Assembly: GCA_038277395.1 (NCBI GenBank)
Contig: CM076196.1
Coordinates: 128,523,410-128,587,409, forward strand
Direction: 5' to 3'
DNA from: Dryocosmus kuriphilus
Taxonomy: Eukaryota; Arthropoda; Insecta; Hymenoptera; Cynipidae
DNA: 64,000 nucleotides
Shown here: positions 53,866 to 64,000 of the stretch, piece after piece
Layout of the letters: every line of letters starts with the position of its first letter
Position numbering within the stretch: the stretch's first letter is position 1
Position numbers and translations under genes: made by a program
The notes under the pieces: model-generated
What the model was told of the DNA's origin: nothing
What the model saw: only the letters and a program-made list of their open reading frames with translations
Databases searched by the model: none

Positions 53866-54707
53866 TGGTATGGAAGTTTTGTAATAGATTTGAGTCCATT
53901 TGAATCTAAACGACTCCGAATGATTTCGACTGATTGCAAATGAATGCGAAATCTATTTCCGAAGCACGCACTAATGCGGAATCGAAGGAAAATCCATTTC
54001 GAATGAGTCCGATTCAGATCTGTATAAAATTTTGATTCATAGTGAATCTGACTCAAATGGACTGGGTCGGAGTCATCCGGAAACATATTTCGCATTCATA
54101 CGGAATCAAATGGATTCACGGCCGTAGCTGGGGGGGGGGGGGGGGGGGGGGGGGGTATTGTGGGGCAATGCCCTACCTTAAAAAATACCATCAATTAAGA
54201 TAATATCCCGGGGAAAAAAATGTTTATATAATTATATAAAATTTTTTTTCCTGGGATGCTAAGTAAACTGCCCTGGTGAAAGTTTGGGAATGGATTTGAG
54301 TTCGTTTGAATCTAAACGGCTCCGAATGATTACGTATGAATGCGAAATCTGTTTCCGAAGCACGGACTCAATCGGAATCGAAGGCAAATTCATTCCGAAT
54401 GAGTCCGATTATGATCCATTCATTTTGAGTCCGAATTATTCTCTGCAAGTTCATTCTGATTGATTCCGTGTAAGTCCGAAGAAACTTTTCATTCCGTCTG
54501 ACTCCGTGAGACAAAGGCATTCATTCTGAATGGCATCGAATGATTCCGAACTTGAATCCGTTTGGTTCCGAACATGTGTCAATCGAACTCATTCGGACTC
54601 AAATGGACTGAGTCGGAGTAATTCGGAAACAGATTCCGCATTCACACGAAATCAAATACATTCAAATTGGATTCCGTTTGGGTCCGAAACTTCCACCACG
54701 GTGTTTA
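53866..54707. repeat. Two copies of a GAATC/GATTC-word foldback repeat
   Basis: Copy 1 (53866-54118) and copy 2 (54272-54707) share tttgaatctaaacg.ctccgaatgatt, aatgcgaaatct.tttccgaagcacg and ggaatcgaagg. Copy 2 is bounded by ctggtgaaagtttggg and the inverted gtccgaaacttccaccacgg, and its halves mirror each other. Both are composed largely of permuted tccgaatga/gattcggac words. A G26 run (54130-54155) and a small hairpin (cccgggg.../...tcctggg, 54207-54255) separate the copies. Confidence 0.65.
54130..54155. repeat. G26 homopolymer
   Basis: Twenty-six G directly after ggccgtagct. This is the second long G run in 2 kb. It lies between two copies of the GAATC-word repeat. Confidence 0.9.
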
Positions 54708-55019
54708 TTCATAGAATGATATGATGGAAAAAAATTTAATTTACTACTAGCATAGCGACATCTAAACAATTCCGAATTAACCACGGTTTGTCACAATAAT
54801 ATATACTAATTCTTTATTCTGCCCATAGATGGCGTTTGGAGTATGTGTGGGAGTTTCGCCCGTATTGCAATCTATGGTACGGGGAATCCCCTTTTAAAAT
54901 GAAATAAGCAAATTAGAGGTTATTTGTCTGTGGTGTTGATTAGTGTAGTGTAGGTACAGTGTTTCAGTCAAAGACACGACAGGTTTTACCAACGATTGTT
55001 TATTGCTGTGAACTGAAGA

Positions 55020-57501
55020 TTGATTGATTTCGCAATAGATATAGGGGCTTTCTTTAGTAAAAAACGAAGAGTTGAAGAGGAAATTGACCAAGAAGAAGCT
55101 CATTCCTCAAAATAGATGGAAGCACAAGATACAATAGCTACTCCTAGTCCTATGGAAACAGGTTCGGTGAAACATGTTGGTAATGTTAGCTATGGTATTC
55201 CTTCTGATATTGCACAAATCGGAGAACCGATAAAGCAAGTTATGTTAGACATATCCAAAAGAAAGTAACAGAACCCTTGTAGCGAACTGGTTCAAGCGAT
55301 ATAAATGGTTGCTGTATTCTGTCGAGAAAGATGCAGCTTTTTGCTATCCTTGCCATTAATTTTTACCTCATGGAAGCAAACACACTTCGTACACTTCCAC
55401 AGAATTCAGAAACTGTAAAAATGCCACTGATTCAAAAACTGGTTTTCCAAAACACGAAAAATTAATTTCTCATACACAAGCCATGGCGATGCGGCAGGAA
55501 AAATTACATTGAATATCTACAAGTAGCAGTGTTGAAACGTAGACACATCAAAAAGCATTTGAAAAAAACAGGTATTACGTGAAGTCTATTATTGAAGTAA
55601 TACAATTTCTAGTTGTCAACGAATTATAGCTTTGCGTGGAAATTATATTTTGGAGGCAGAAAAAGAACAAGGATTATTTCAGAATTTGTTTGAATATACG
55701 TGCATGAAAGATCCGAATTTGAAGGAGGCTCTCAGTCATATACCACAAAATACAACGTGTCGTTCACCTGAAATTCAAAATCCAATAATTCCAGCCATAG
55801 TTCAAGCAGCAGAAGATTGGACGAGAGATAAAAATAACCGCGAAAATATTGCAATAGCAATAAGTTACGTTAAGGATGGAATCATCAATGAGTCGTTGCT
55901 GACAGTTACAGTTACTGAAAACCTTGATGCAGCCACTTTTACGGAATTAACGTTAAATACCCTTACGGAAAATAGCATTGGCCTCTCTCGTATGCTAAGC
56001 CAATGCTATGATGGCGCAGGTGTAATGAGTGGGAAAGTTTCGGGAGTAGCTAACAGAGTAGAAAATAAATTGGTCCGAAAAGTTCCTTAAATCCGCTATA
56101 GCCATCGCTTGCATTTGATAGTCATCAGAACTATCTCGGAAATGACTTTCATTCGTTTATTTTTATTATCAATGCATCATGTTACATGAATTCTTTCACA
56201 ATGGTAAAATAGCTGCCTTATATGGTGGAAAAAGGATTGTGCGGCTCCTCGAACAGCGTTGGTCAGGACATTTGGTCGTTACAAAAGTTGTAAACGATAA
56301 TTATTCATTGATTTTGAAGACTAGATGAAATTAAAAATTACATATTTAACGGTCACGATGTCGATAAGAGTGTCGGCACTAAAAAGTTATGCTCAATTTA
56401 GAATTCCGAATGGCCATGGTTGTGGCCAAAAAGATCTTATCCATGCTTCAGCCTGCAGACGCAGCTTTACAAGCACGAAGTGCAGGATTGAAAGACGCTA
56501 TAACAATCACAAAATTCGTCCAAAATGAAATGAAGAAACTGAGATCAGATGAAATGTATCATCAAATTTTGGAAGAAGCTAAGTTTATGACAAGCAGCGA
56601 TTCCGAAAATAGGACCCAGACACAGAAGAGGCAAGTCAAAAAATCAAATCGGATGGATGACTACTTGATGTATGTCCCTTCCTGTTCCTCCGCGAGACAA
56701 AATATAGAAGACCAGGATGCTCAGCCATGTAAATTTGAGTATTTCGAAACGCTGGACATACTAGTTGCTGAATTACAAAGAAGGTGTTCGGACAACGACG
56801 ATCTACTAAATTCATTAGCGAGTCTCTTGAGTTGGATGTAGATAAAACGGTACCGTTGAAAAATTTAGGTAAGTCTGAGAAAATTAAACAAAACTGTTTC
56901 TGCTTGTAAAATATTAGTGTTATTTATTTATGTCCAATTCACAGTTTCAACTGATTTTTCAGGTCTAACAATTCCATCAAGGTAAAAGGCTACTGTGGTC
57001 AAAGCTTATTTGAGTCATCGCGAGGATAAAATGGAAAACACAATGCAAGTTTTGTACAGGCAGCAAGAGTCGCTCGAAGTTACATATGAACTTTTTGCAT
57101 CTGTGGCGACCATAGGATGTAGCACTACTGTGTGCGAATCTACGTTTTCAACTTCGACTGCGATCAATAGGCCTCAAAGGCTGGTCAAAGCTTATTTGAG
57201 TCATCGCGAGGATAAAATGGAAAACACAATGCAAGTTTTGTACAGGCAGCAAGAGTCGCTCGAAGTTACATATGAACTTTTTGCATCTGTGGCGACCATA
57301 GGATGTAGCACTACTGTGTGCGAATCTACGTTTTCAACTTCGACTGCGATCAATAGGCCTCAAAGGCTGTCAGTGGGTCACGAAAGAATTTCAGGAATGG
57401 TATTTCTGGCCTTTGAAAAGAAAAGAGCGAAGTTAGTCGATCTGAATGAAGTCCTTCGCATTTTCAATAATATGTCGAATCGAAGAATTCAGCTGTTTTA
57501 A
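55020..57501 (+). pseudogene. hAT transposase, DUF4371/ZMYM-like type, broken
   Basis: Pieces of one protein occur in order. An N-terminal IGAFFSKKRRVEEE lies near 55040. A TTF-type zinc-finger region with DAAFCYPC follows at ~55340. The ORF at 55632-56090 holds ATFTELTLNTLTENSI and CYDGAGVMSGKVSGV, a DUF4371-like core. HRLHLIVI (~56103) and RLLEQRWSGHL (~56250) come next. The ORF at 56389-56841 is the mid-C-terminal part, and 56995-57501 is the hAT dimerisation region (TVCESTFSTSTAINRPQRLS). Stops and shifts separate the pieces. A possible intron-like break lies near 56870-56990. Normal role: cut-and-paste transposition; similar proteins are also domesticated. Inactive here. Confidence 0.8.
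56997..57368. repeat. Perfect 186-bp tandem duplication within the hAT ORF
   Basis: Two consecutive copies (56997-57182 and 57183-57368) that read identically to the base. 186 bp is 62 codons, so the reading frame is kept, and the copied block includes the TVCESTFS dimerisation motif. Confidence 0.95.
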
Positions 57502-58229
57502 GGAAGGACTTTTTATTATTATATTGAATATAATATGTTTGGAGAAATAATATAAACCTGAATAAATGAATTTTTTGCTCTTATCTATCTATCACCCTCT
57601 CCCGAGAATTAAGTACTACCTCACTCACTCACACGCACAAGTCAAGTACGACGAACATCTATTGACCAGATCAGATCAAGTAAAATTTTTACTTTCGCCT
57701 TACCTGTAACTACCGCTGCTCTACCTTAAATTAAACAATTAAACAGAAAATTACTGGTAAAGGTTAGGTCACCTCCACTTATTACGCGGCTGACAGCGAC
57801 CAGATTACACAGACTTTATAGCGCCAATATTGCAAAGAGACGAAGCAGCACCAAATCGCGGGAAATTCAAGCAGTTGCGAGAGAAAGGAGTGAAAAAGAA
57901 AAAAGAATAAAGGGACTCTGACCAACCCAAAACTGCATCAAGCACGAAATTGACCCATAAATGCCTACAAATTCATATTGTCAGCTCTGATAACAGATGG
58001 TATTCCAAAAAAAAAGTGAGAAAAGTTCTTCAACTCAGCACCATAGTTACACTCTGTTGGCAACTTCCAGCCCATTCTAATAAAGCTCTTACATCCATGG
58101 GTGGTTCTCTGCCTTGTGATGAGATTAATAAAGCTTCTCGGGTAGCGTAATTCCCTAAACTAGGATCTTTTCGACTTGCATGAGACTCCTCTAACATATA
58201 CTCCCTCCCAACCTCCAGATCCTCACTAA
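57502..58229. other. Unassigned stretch between hAT and LINE remnants
   Basis: AATAAA at ~57560 could be the hAT polyadenylation signal. The rest is moderately repetitive, with a cactcactcacac patch at ~57620. No gene recognised. It may include the LINE 3' part. Confidence 0.35.
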
Positions 58230-59430
58230 GGCCACAACCAACTCTTCCAAAACTCCAAATCCTCCCTGATTATTTTTTCGACTTTTACTAGGTGCAGACC
58301 TCGCCAAGACCGGAAGTCTAGACGGGACACATCCTTAGCACACTGTCAGCCTTCTCATTACCCAGAATGTTCCTATAAACAGGAATCCACATAAACCGAA
58401 CCAAAAGAACCGCACTAAAAGTCAAGGAAAACCAGATGGCCAATTTTGCGAGCAATAATGGGACCCCGGGATTCCGAAAAGCGACCGTCTATGCTGTCCA
58501 ACGCAGACAGGGAGTCAGAACAGATGATAAGAGTTCTTGGTGTTTGTTTTGAGAATCTATTGCAAATTGCAAAGCCGCTAAGATAGCGTAGAATTCCGCT
58601 GATCTACCTGGCCTTCTTGCAGGGGGAGACTATATCCAAAATTGAGGTCCGGGGTGCAAAAAGTCGAATAGGGTTCACCGAGATATCAGTATAAATTCTG
58701 ATCGCATTCGAAAAATTGGCTGAGACCAGGCGTTCGAAATTCAGGTGAGGGATCTCCGTATTCTTGATTGAATGACCCAGCTCTCTATCTGTAAACACTT
58801 TGAAAAGCAACTCCTTCCATGAGCTGACAAGTACGCCGGTTTGAAGGATCTAGAACAACATTTTAGCAAATGCCAGCACGAATCAAAGGAATTAACCAGC
58901 CCAGGCTTTTCAGGTATTAACCTAAAATTTCTTCGCTGTCCTCTGCTTAGTCTTCGCTCCTCTGCTTTACACTTTTCAGTAACGAGCTGAGCTTTGGAAT
59001 AAGAGAAATGTTACTCCATTTAAAGTTTTCAAGTAGGAAACGCTCCGAAAGGTATAAGATCTTCTAAGATTCAGAGGAGGTTCATTTGCCTCTGTCAACA
59101 AGAGCGAAATAGCTCATGCAGATCAGCATGTTTCTCAAAGCCTGTCATTGGACTGTCGAGAATGCTGGGAGCAGTCTTACTAGCTCACGGGATAAAGAGG
59201 GGATAAAACACTATAAACAGGCCCTAACAAGGTTATGGTATACCACCCACCACCCCCAGCGTCGTGGGATCGAACCCCCTTGACACTCACGCAATTATCC
59301 GAAGCACGTTCACCGCCCGCATCACATTTCCGGCAATGTATTTGAGGTGGGAAACCCAAGTAAGCCGCACGTACAAGATCACCCCCAAGTACGTGATGGA
59401 CAGAGGATCTCAAATTTCCCAAAGATACTC
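58230..59430 (-). pseudogene. Non-LTR (LINE) RT C-terminus and RNase H, broken
   Basis: Minus-strand pieces. TYLGVILYVRLTWVSHLKYI, then AGNVMRAVNVLRIIA (59390-59275), is the conserved LGV.LD..L.W..H region after the reverse transcriptase catalytic core of Jockey/I/R1-like LINEs. Further down, IRIYTDISVNPIRLF (~58710-58665), SAEFYAILAALQFAI (~58600-58555) and GNEKADS (~58360) correspond to RNase H motifs (the TDGS Asp is retained as TDIS, then E, then NE.AD). Several shifts and stops. The endonuclease and RT core are absent. Role in intact elements: target-primed reverse transcription. Confidence 0.72.
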
Positions 59431-59449
59431 ATGCTAAAGAACTTAAATG

Positions 59450-59764
59450 ATATTTTAGCAGTGAGGACTGTCGCGTCGTGAAATATGACCCCGATTGTGC
59501 TGGGTGTTCGAAAAAAAATGTATAATACAATAGGTACCAAACTCAGTTCATTTTTCCTGTCCATTTCTGAAGATCCTACCGTCACCATCAATAATTGAGT
59601 TTGTAGCGGGAATGCTATACTGGGGAAGAGGAAGAGTGACTGTAGAGTGTTGGAGACGTAGCGAGTGAGCGTCAGTAAAAATTGACTCCGGCCCGGGGAA
59701 TCGAACCCTTGACCGCCGGCTCGAAAGCCAGATGCGCTAACCACTGCGCCAAGCACGGAGTCGG
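59450..59764 (-). repeat. tRNA-derived SINE-like sequence
   Basis: On the minus strand the 5' end reads like a tRNA: A box TGGCGCAGTGG (59741-59751), an anticodon-type stem CTGGC/GCCGG with a six-base loop, B box GGTTCGATTCC (59697-59707), and CTCCG/CGGAG partial acceptor pairing. About 240 bp of non-tRNA sequence follow. The odd anticodon loop and the mispaired acceptor and T stems argue against a working tRNA gene. The complete A and B boxes suit a Pol III promoter of a SINE. The 3' boundary is uncertain. Confidence 0.6.
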
Positions 59765-60109
59765 TGATGAGTTACATACAGTCAACTGATCACCTTACTG
59801 CCTCACTGCTACCACTCAAGTCAGTCTTCGGGGTGGAAAGGGGGAAGCTATGTGACGTGTACAATGTACCATATTGCTCCCCCCTCCCCTATTTCGGGAG
59901 GACCCCCATACTCCCTTTTTGTCGGCTGAGCACTAACATAACTGCTGTGACGGAAACCCAAAACCGACACAGCAGAGTCCTTAGATACCGTCCCCTACCT
60001 ACCGGATCTTTCACCGGTTAGATAGAAACCTTCCTCACCTGATGTGATTAACCCAAAAAATCACCCGATATCTTGGAAGAGGATGTGTGGGTAATTTAAT
60101 TTGGGCGCC
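59765..60109. other. Unassigned spacer
   Basis: No coding signal. Includes a pyrimidine-rich patch (59875-59925) and ccggatctttcaccgg (60001-60016), a short inverted word. Confidence 0.35.
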
Positions 60110-60113
60110 AGTT

Positions 60114-61032
60114 TTGGCGGGGGTGCTAATCCAGGAGGGCAAATAGGAGTAGGAAACCGAGAGGCGAGGGTAAAACACAATAAATTACTAGTACCATCAT
60201 TAATTAATATCATGTATTTTAACTTACGAGAGATTGCTCCCACAGCGTGGGCTTCCGAAACGAAAGGCAAAAGCATAGGTTTCCAAAGCCAGTGACAAAA
60301 GAAAAAGATCTGAGCTGTCCAAACAGCCCATAGTATAGAGCAAATAGTCCAATCGATCCAAAGAGTATAAAGGCTCAAACAATCCAAAGAGTGCAAAGTA
60401 AAAGTTCGAAACAATGGAAACAGCACAAATTAGAGACACCCAAGCACAGAGCATCAAGCGCCGATTTAATTAGAGACTGGTGACAACCCAAAACGTATCG
60501 ATGGCACGCAAGCCAGAAGGAGACTGACCAGGCGGGTGGGATCCACAGCCGAGCCCGTTCGGAAACCCACGACGGGTCCCGACCGGACAGTTGGCTGCTG
60601 AGCTCACCACCCGCCTGGTCAGTCTCCTTTTGTAATGCGTGCCATCAATAAGTTTTGGGTTGTCGCCAGTCTCTAATTAAATCGACGCTTGATGCTCGGT
60701 GCTTGGGAGTCTCTAATTTGTGCCGTTTGCATTGCTTTCAGTTTTTACATTGTACTCTTTGGATTGTTTGAGCCTTGATACTCTTTGGATTGATTGGACT
60801 GTTTGCTCTATACTATTGGCTGTTTGGACAGCTCAGATGTTTTCCTTTTGTTACTGGTTTTGGACAACCACGCTTTTGCCTTTTGTTTCGGAAACCCACG
60901 CTGTGGGAGCAATCTCTCGTAAGTCAAAATACATGATATTAATTAATGATGGCACTAGTAATTTATTGTGTTTTACCCTTGTCTCTCGGTTTCCTACTCC
61001 TATTTCCCCTCCTGGATTAGCACCCCCGCTAA
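60114..61032. mobile_element. 919-bp palindromic foldback element, 4-bp TSD
   Basis: Arms 60114-60540 and 60605-61032 are inverted copies with modest divergence. The ends are ttggcgggggtgct and agcacccccgctaa. AGTT flanks both sides (60110-60113, 61033-61036). The ~65-bp loop is GC-rich and itself holds cccgttcggaaa/ gggtcccgaccgg words. Long ORFs on both strands (SETHAVGAISRKSKYMILIN) are mirror readings of the arms and are not evidence of a protein. Confidence 0.8.
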
Positions 61033-61036
61033 AGTT

Positions 61037-61825
61037 GATGTAATCTGCAAGAGCAGCAGCATCATAACGTCCTAAGTTCCGGTTCTGCCTCAAACTCTCC
61101 ATCAAGACGATGTAGATGGAGAGAAAGAATCGTAAAGTCGAATATTCATGGAGGAAGAATCCGTAGACTAACGAAGATTGTCTAGGCTGAGAGCAAAAGT
61201 AATCCTGGGAGAAGCTTTATGGGATGTGAAAATACCTTCAGGAGGGGAAAACTGGTTGATTTGAGAAAAAAAACCCTGGAAGAAGCAGGATAAGGAACAG
61301 TGACAGTGCAGGCCTCATTAAGGGGGAATAACTTATGCTTACTCTTGCTTCTCTTACCTGAAAAAAAGAGAAAAGTAAAAATCGAGGACGAAACAAGGAC
61401 CAATGTCCAGCACCCGACTCGCCTCCAGAACGGACCGATTCAGTTGGCTAGACATGCTACAACTCTGAATAACTGATATGCAGGCCGAAGCAAAGATTTG
61501 ATTAAGCGAGGTGCAAATGTGCAGAATGGGTGTAGTATTTGCACGGGAGAAGGGATTTAAAACTAGAGGGAAATCATTGGGAATCAATCAAAGGATGGAA
61601 AGGCAAAGGAGTACCCAAGGAGTAGGGTTCGGAACAGAATTTATAGTTATTGACTATGTTAATAATAGCATAAAGCATTGACAAGCCAACACTATAGATA
61701 ATATAGTCAGTCAAAAGTCATCAGACCCACGCTGCAAATAACAGTATCGTGTGGTCTTGGAGGGAGCGCGAAAAATGCACTCACATACCCAATCCAGTTT
61801 CACCGGTTCATGAACCACAAGAACA
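61037..61825. other. Unassigned spacer
   Basis: No gene recognised. Purine-rich on the plus strand. Minus-strand ORFs at 61182-61587 are hydrophobic by composition only. Confidence 0.35.
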
Positions 61826-61925
61826 GATGTCAAAAAAGTACGGTTTGAAAGCACTATGGTGTAAAATCAAGCACTCATCAACTCGTTGAGAAAAGTTACT
61901 ATCCATTCATTTTCAAAAACGAGCC
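61826..61925. repeat. Copy of the sequence that lies at the mariner 3' end
   Basis: aaaaaagta.ggtttgaaagcactatggtgtaaaatcaagcact.. matches 63420-63500 (aaaaaatgcagggtggaagcactagggggtaaaatcaagcact..) in the same orientation. It is probably the 3' relic of a second mariner copy upstream of the one below. Confidence 0.5.
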
Positions 61926-62206
61926 AGAAAGCGAATAGCAAGCAATTTTTAATAGACCACGCGACACTGTGACGTCGCAGACCCGGCTATGCACAGAACA
62001 CTTTTAAGTTGCTCAAATCGGTGCAAACCAGAAAGTTGAAGCTTTCAAACATAGCACTAGCGAATTCCACTTTGACGAGGAATCTGATTTAAGGCGTTAA
62101 AGCGAGCAAGCCAATATTTAAATAAGCCAAGCCGCACGGAGAATGATACAAAACTGACTTTATACATAAACAGTCATATTGGAATCCCTTGCGGCTCAAA
62201 CGCTGT

Positions 62207-63565
62207 ATACGTGTGTCCCAAAAGTTTCTGAGCTTTTTTATAGGAACGTTAGAGTTATCTATGTAATCGTGGTCGCATTATATTTGTAGAAGCCTAGTTT
62301 ATAATTCCTGCAAGTATAATTGAGTTTCCACTCACTGTCGAGTTATTTAGTTTTGTGTTAAATTGGACAAAAACGCTAAACCGTAACGTTCGACATGTTA
62401 CGATATGCTCACGGGTATCGTCACTTAAAACAGTGTATGAGTGGTTCAGAAGGTTTAATGAAGACGGGCAATCTCTGAAAGACGACGAGCGCAGCGGACG
62501 GCCATCGGTGAGTCATACGGATGAAACCAACGAAAAATTTCGAAAATTGCTAAAGAAAGACTCTTGTATGTCCGCGAGACTCATTGCGAAGACATTACAG
62601 GTATAAGCAAATCATAAATTTATCACATTTTGCATGAAGAGTCGAAACTGCGAGAAGGGCTGTGCGCGATTCGTTCCGTACATAGCTTGACCAACGATCA
62701 AAAGCATGCCCTAATTCTGCACACTCAAGACGTCATTTTAACCACCGATACGAGCCCAAACTTTTTGAAAACGATTGTAGCTGCTGATGAAATGTAGTGT
62801 TTTCGATACCAGCCGCTTATAAAACGTCAGAGTGTAGTTTGGAAGGACCTAAAAGATGCATGACCAAGAAAAGTTTGCTTGGAAAAATAAAAAGTGAAAA
62901 TTATGCTCATAACTTTCTTTGACTCGTGAAGAATTATTCATAAGGAGTTTGTTCTCGAAGGCGGGACAGAAAACCTACGCATGATGCAGCGTTTGCTGGC
63001 CACAATTCGTAGGGTTCGTCCTCACAACAAAAAACGAGGTCGCGTCTCCATGACATTGCTCTGGCTTACAGGTGCATCGCCGTGCGCAATTGTTTGGCTT
63101 CGAAATCGGTCCAAGTCGTTGCCAGATTTGTCACCCTGAAACTACTTTTTTCCCCCGAACTCAAGATGAAGATGAATTGTACTCTCGTTGGATACCATTT
63201 TGGAGATCCAAAAGTGACCGAGACCCTGGCCACCATCGTATCGGGAAGGAGAGGACTATCACCGGTGCTTTGAAAAGCTTTATGATCGTTGTAAGATTTG
63301 CATTTCTTCGCAAGGAATGTATTTCAAATGATTATAAGCAAAAAATTGTGATTATTATATCATTCGGTTCGGAAAGGTCCACGAGGTGGCGCTGAAAACA
63401 ATGCACGCAATAGCAGATGGCAAAAAAATGCAGGGTGGAAGCACTAGGGGGTAAAATCAAGCACTGACCATCTGGAAGAGAATAGTTATTATCCCAATTT
63501 TACGATTCAAAATCTAGAATTTAATAATAATTTAATAATAGTTGGACACTTTTGGGACATACTGT
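62207..63565 (+). mobile_element. mariner element, decayed
   Basis: The inverted ends tacgtgtgtcccaaaagttt and (complement of the right end) acagtatgtcccaaaagtgt bracket the transposase remnant. TA dinucleotides lie at both edges, as expected for mariner insertion. Length ~1.36 kb, near the usual ~1.3 kb of full elements. Confidence 0.7.
62350..63350 (+). pseudogene. mariner transposase, broken
   Basis: The helix-turn-helix part is open at 62355-62606 (KTVYEWFRRFNEDGQSLKDD, then ERSGRPSVSHTDE). After a shift, PNFLKTIVAADEM brings the first catalytic Asp (codon 62786-62788). The next Trp codon has become TAG (62795-62797). The second motif LHDIALAYRCIAVRN (expected HDNAPAH) keeps Asp at 63052-63054. 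NCLASKSVQVVA and ELKMKMN follow. Role in an intact element: TA-specific cut-and-paste transposition. At least four lesions are visible. Confidence 0.82.
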
Positions 63566-63569
63566 GTCG

Positions 63570-64000
63570 TTTGGCATCGAATAAAGTATCTAAAACATCC
63601 TTGGTTGTCCGGGATTCATCAGAATTTGGGAAAAAGTGCGAAAAATTAAAATTTTTATCAGTTTTTAAATAATTTCAGATCATCCTACATTAAATTCGCT
63701 AGAATAAAAATTAAAGTGCATTAATTTATTATAACTGGAGAACTAAAAAATAATATTATTTACCTCATATAGTTTAGCAGATATAATCTTCAAAAGTTGA
63801 ATTTTTCTGAAAAATTTGCCGAAAAAAAATTTAATTTTAGTTTTTTTGAAATAGCACATTTCCAGTGCACATTTCCGATAACATGTCTGAACACGCGTAC
63901 AAGATCTTTATAGCTATCCTGAATGACATGAATGCTCGGATAATCGGTCCTGTGTGGTGAGATTTGCGAACAGCGTGGCTCGAAAAAGGATGTAGCGGGT
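63570..64000. other. Unassigned AT-rich end of window
   Basis: No feature recognised. Confidence 0.4.

Noticed and set aside
59685..59764. Functional tRNA gene
   Set aside because: A and B boxes are good, but the acceptor and T stems mispair and the anticodon loop has six bases in the best pairing. A SINE head is more likely.
60061..61043. Two ~110-residue ORFs on opposite strands with the same peptide (SETHAVGAISRK)
   Set aside because: Mirror readings of the arms of one palindrome. Similarity between them reflects arm identity, not protein conservation.

Overview
The window is eukaryotic nuclear DNA, almost certainly from an arthropod and probably an insect. Evidence: AT-rich sequence; one conserved host gene split by GT-AG introns; and a dense, mostly decayed set of transposable elements (Penelope-like, Gypsy-type LTR, LINE, hAT, mariner, tRNA-derived SINE-like and many inverted-repeat/MITE-like elements). 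The species cannot be named from the sequence. No CRISPR array, rRNA gene, prokaryotic operon or intact autonomous transposon was seen.

Layout. 1-0.83 kb: a broken Cys-rich gene on the minus strand. 1.24-4.48 kb: a satellite array of about 22 monomers of ~141 bp. 5.0-9.35 kb: small foldback elements and two head-to-head, 5'-truncated Penelope-like copies, each carrying a hammerhead ribozyme motif. 10.14-13.05 kb: a 2.9-kb element with long inverted arms and a 7-bp target duplication. 13.70-34.52 kb: two related LTRs in the same orientation, flanked by the same 4-bp duplication. They enclose a decayed Gypsy-type gag-pol (15.0-21.66 kb), a possible solo LTR inside gag, a second RNase H fragment, a piggyBac-like MITE, a possible Helitron fragment, and a giant inverted repeat (26.67-32.64 kb).

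The giant inverted repeat is the most unusual object. Each ~2-kb arm carries two exons, with the intron between them, that resemble transportin-3 (TNPO3/Tnpo-SR), plus a LINE 3' end. The loop between the arms holds a hAT transposase remnant. Both arms share a frameshift in the second exon, so one capture followed by inverted duplication is likely. A transcript across it would fold into a long hairpin containing host-gene sequence.

35.24-44.70 kb: the only gene that looks intact, the GTPase and C-terminal part of translation release factor eRF3 (GSPT). Three exons lie at 35.2-36.8 kb. A 14-codon last exon lies at 44.66 kb, across a 7.9-kb intron filled with repeats. The 5' exons are outside the window or not recognisable; if they lie to the left, the TE cluster is within or beside an upstream intron.

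45-64 kb: further repeat-rich DNA. It holds a 4-bp-TSD foldback element (47.1-49.0 kb), several MITEs, a hAT-type element with an 8-bp TSD and TATCGATA-rich ends (51.98-53.21 kb), repeats built from GAATC/GATTC words, a DUF4371-type hAT transposase pseudogene with a perfect 186-bp in-frame duplication, a LINE RT/RNase H remnant, a tRNA-derived SINE-like head, a 919-bp palindrome and a mariner pseudogene. The TEs have no evident joint function. eRF3 is the one clear housekeeping gene.
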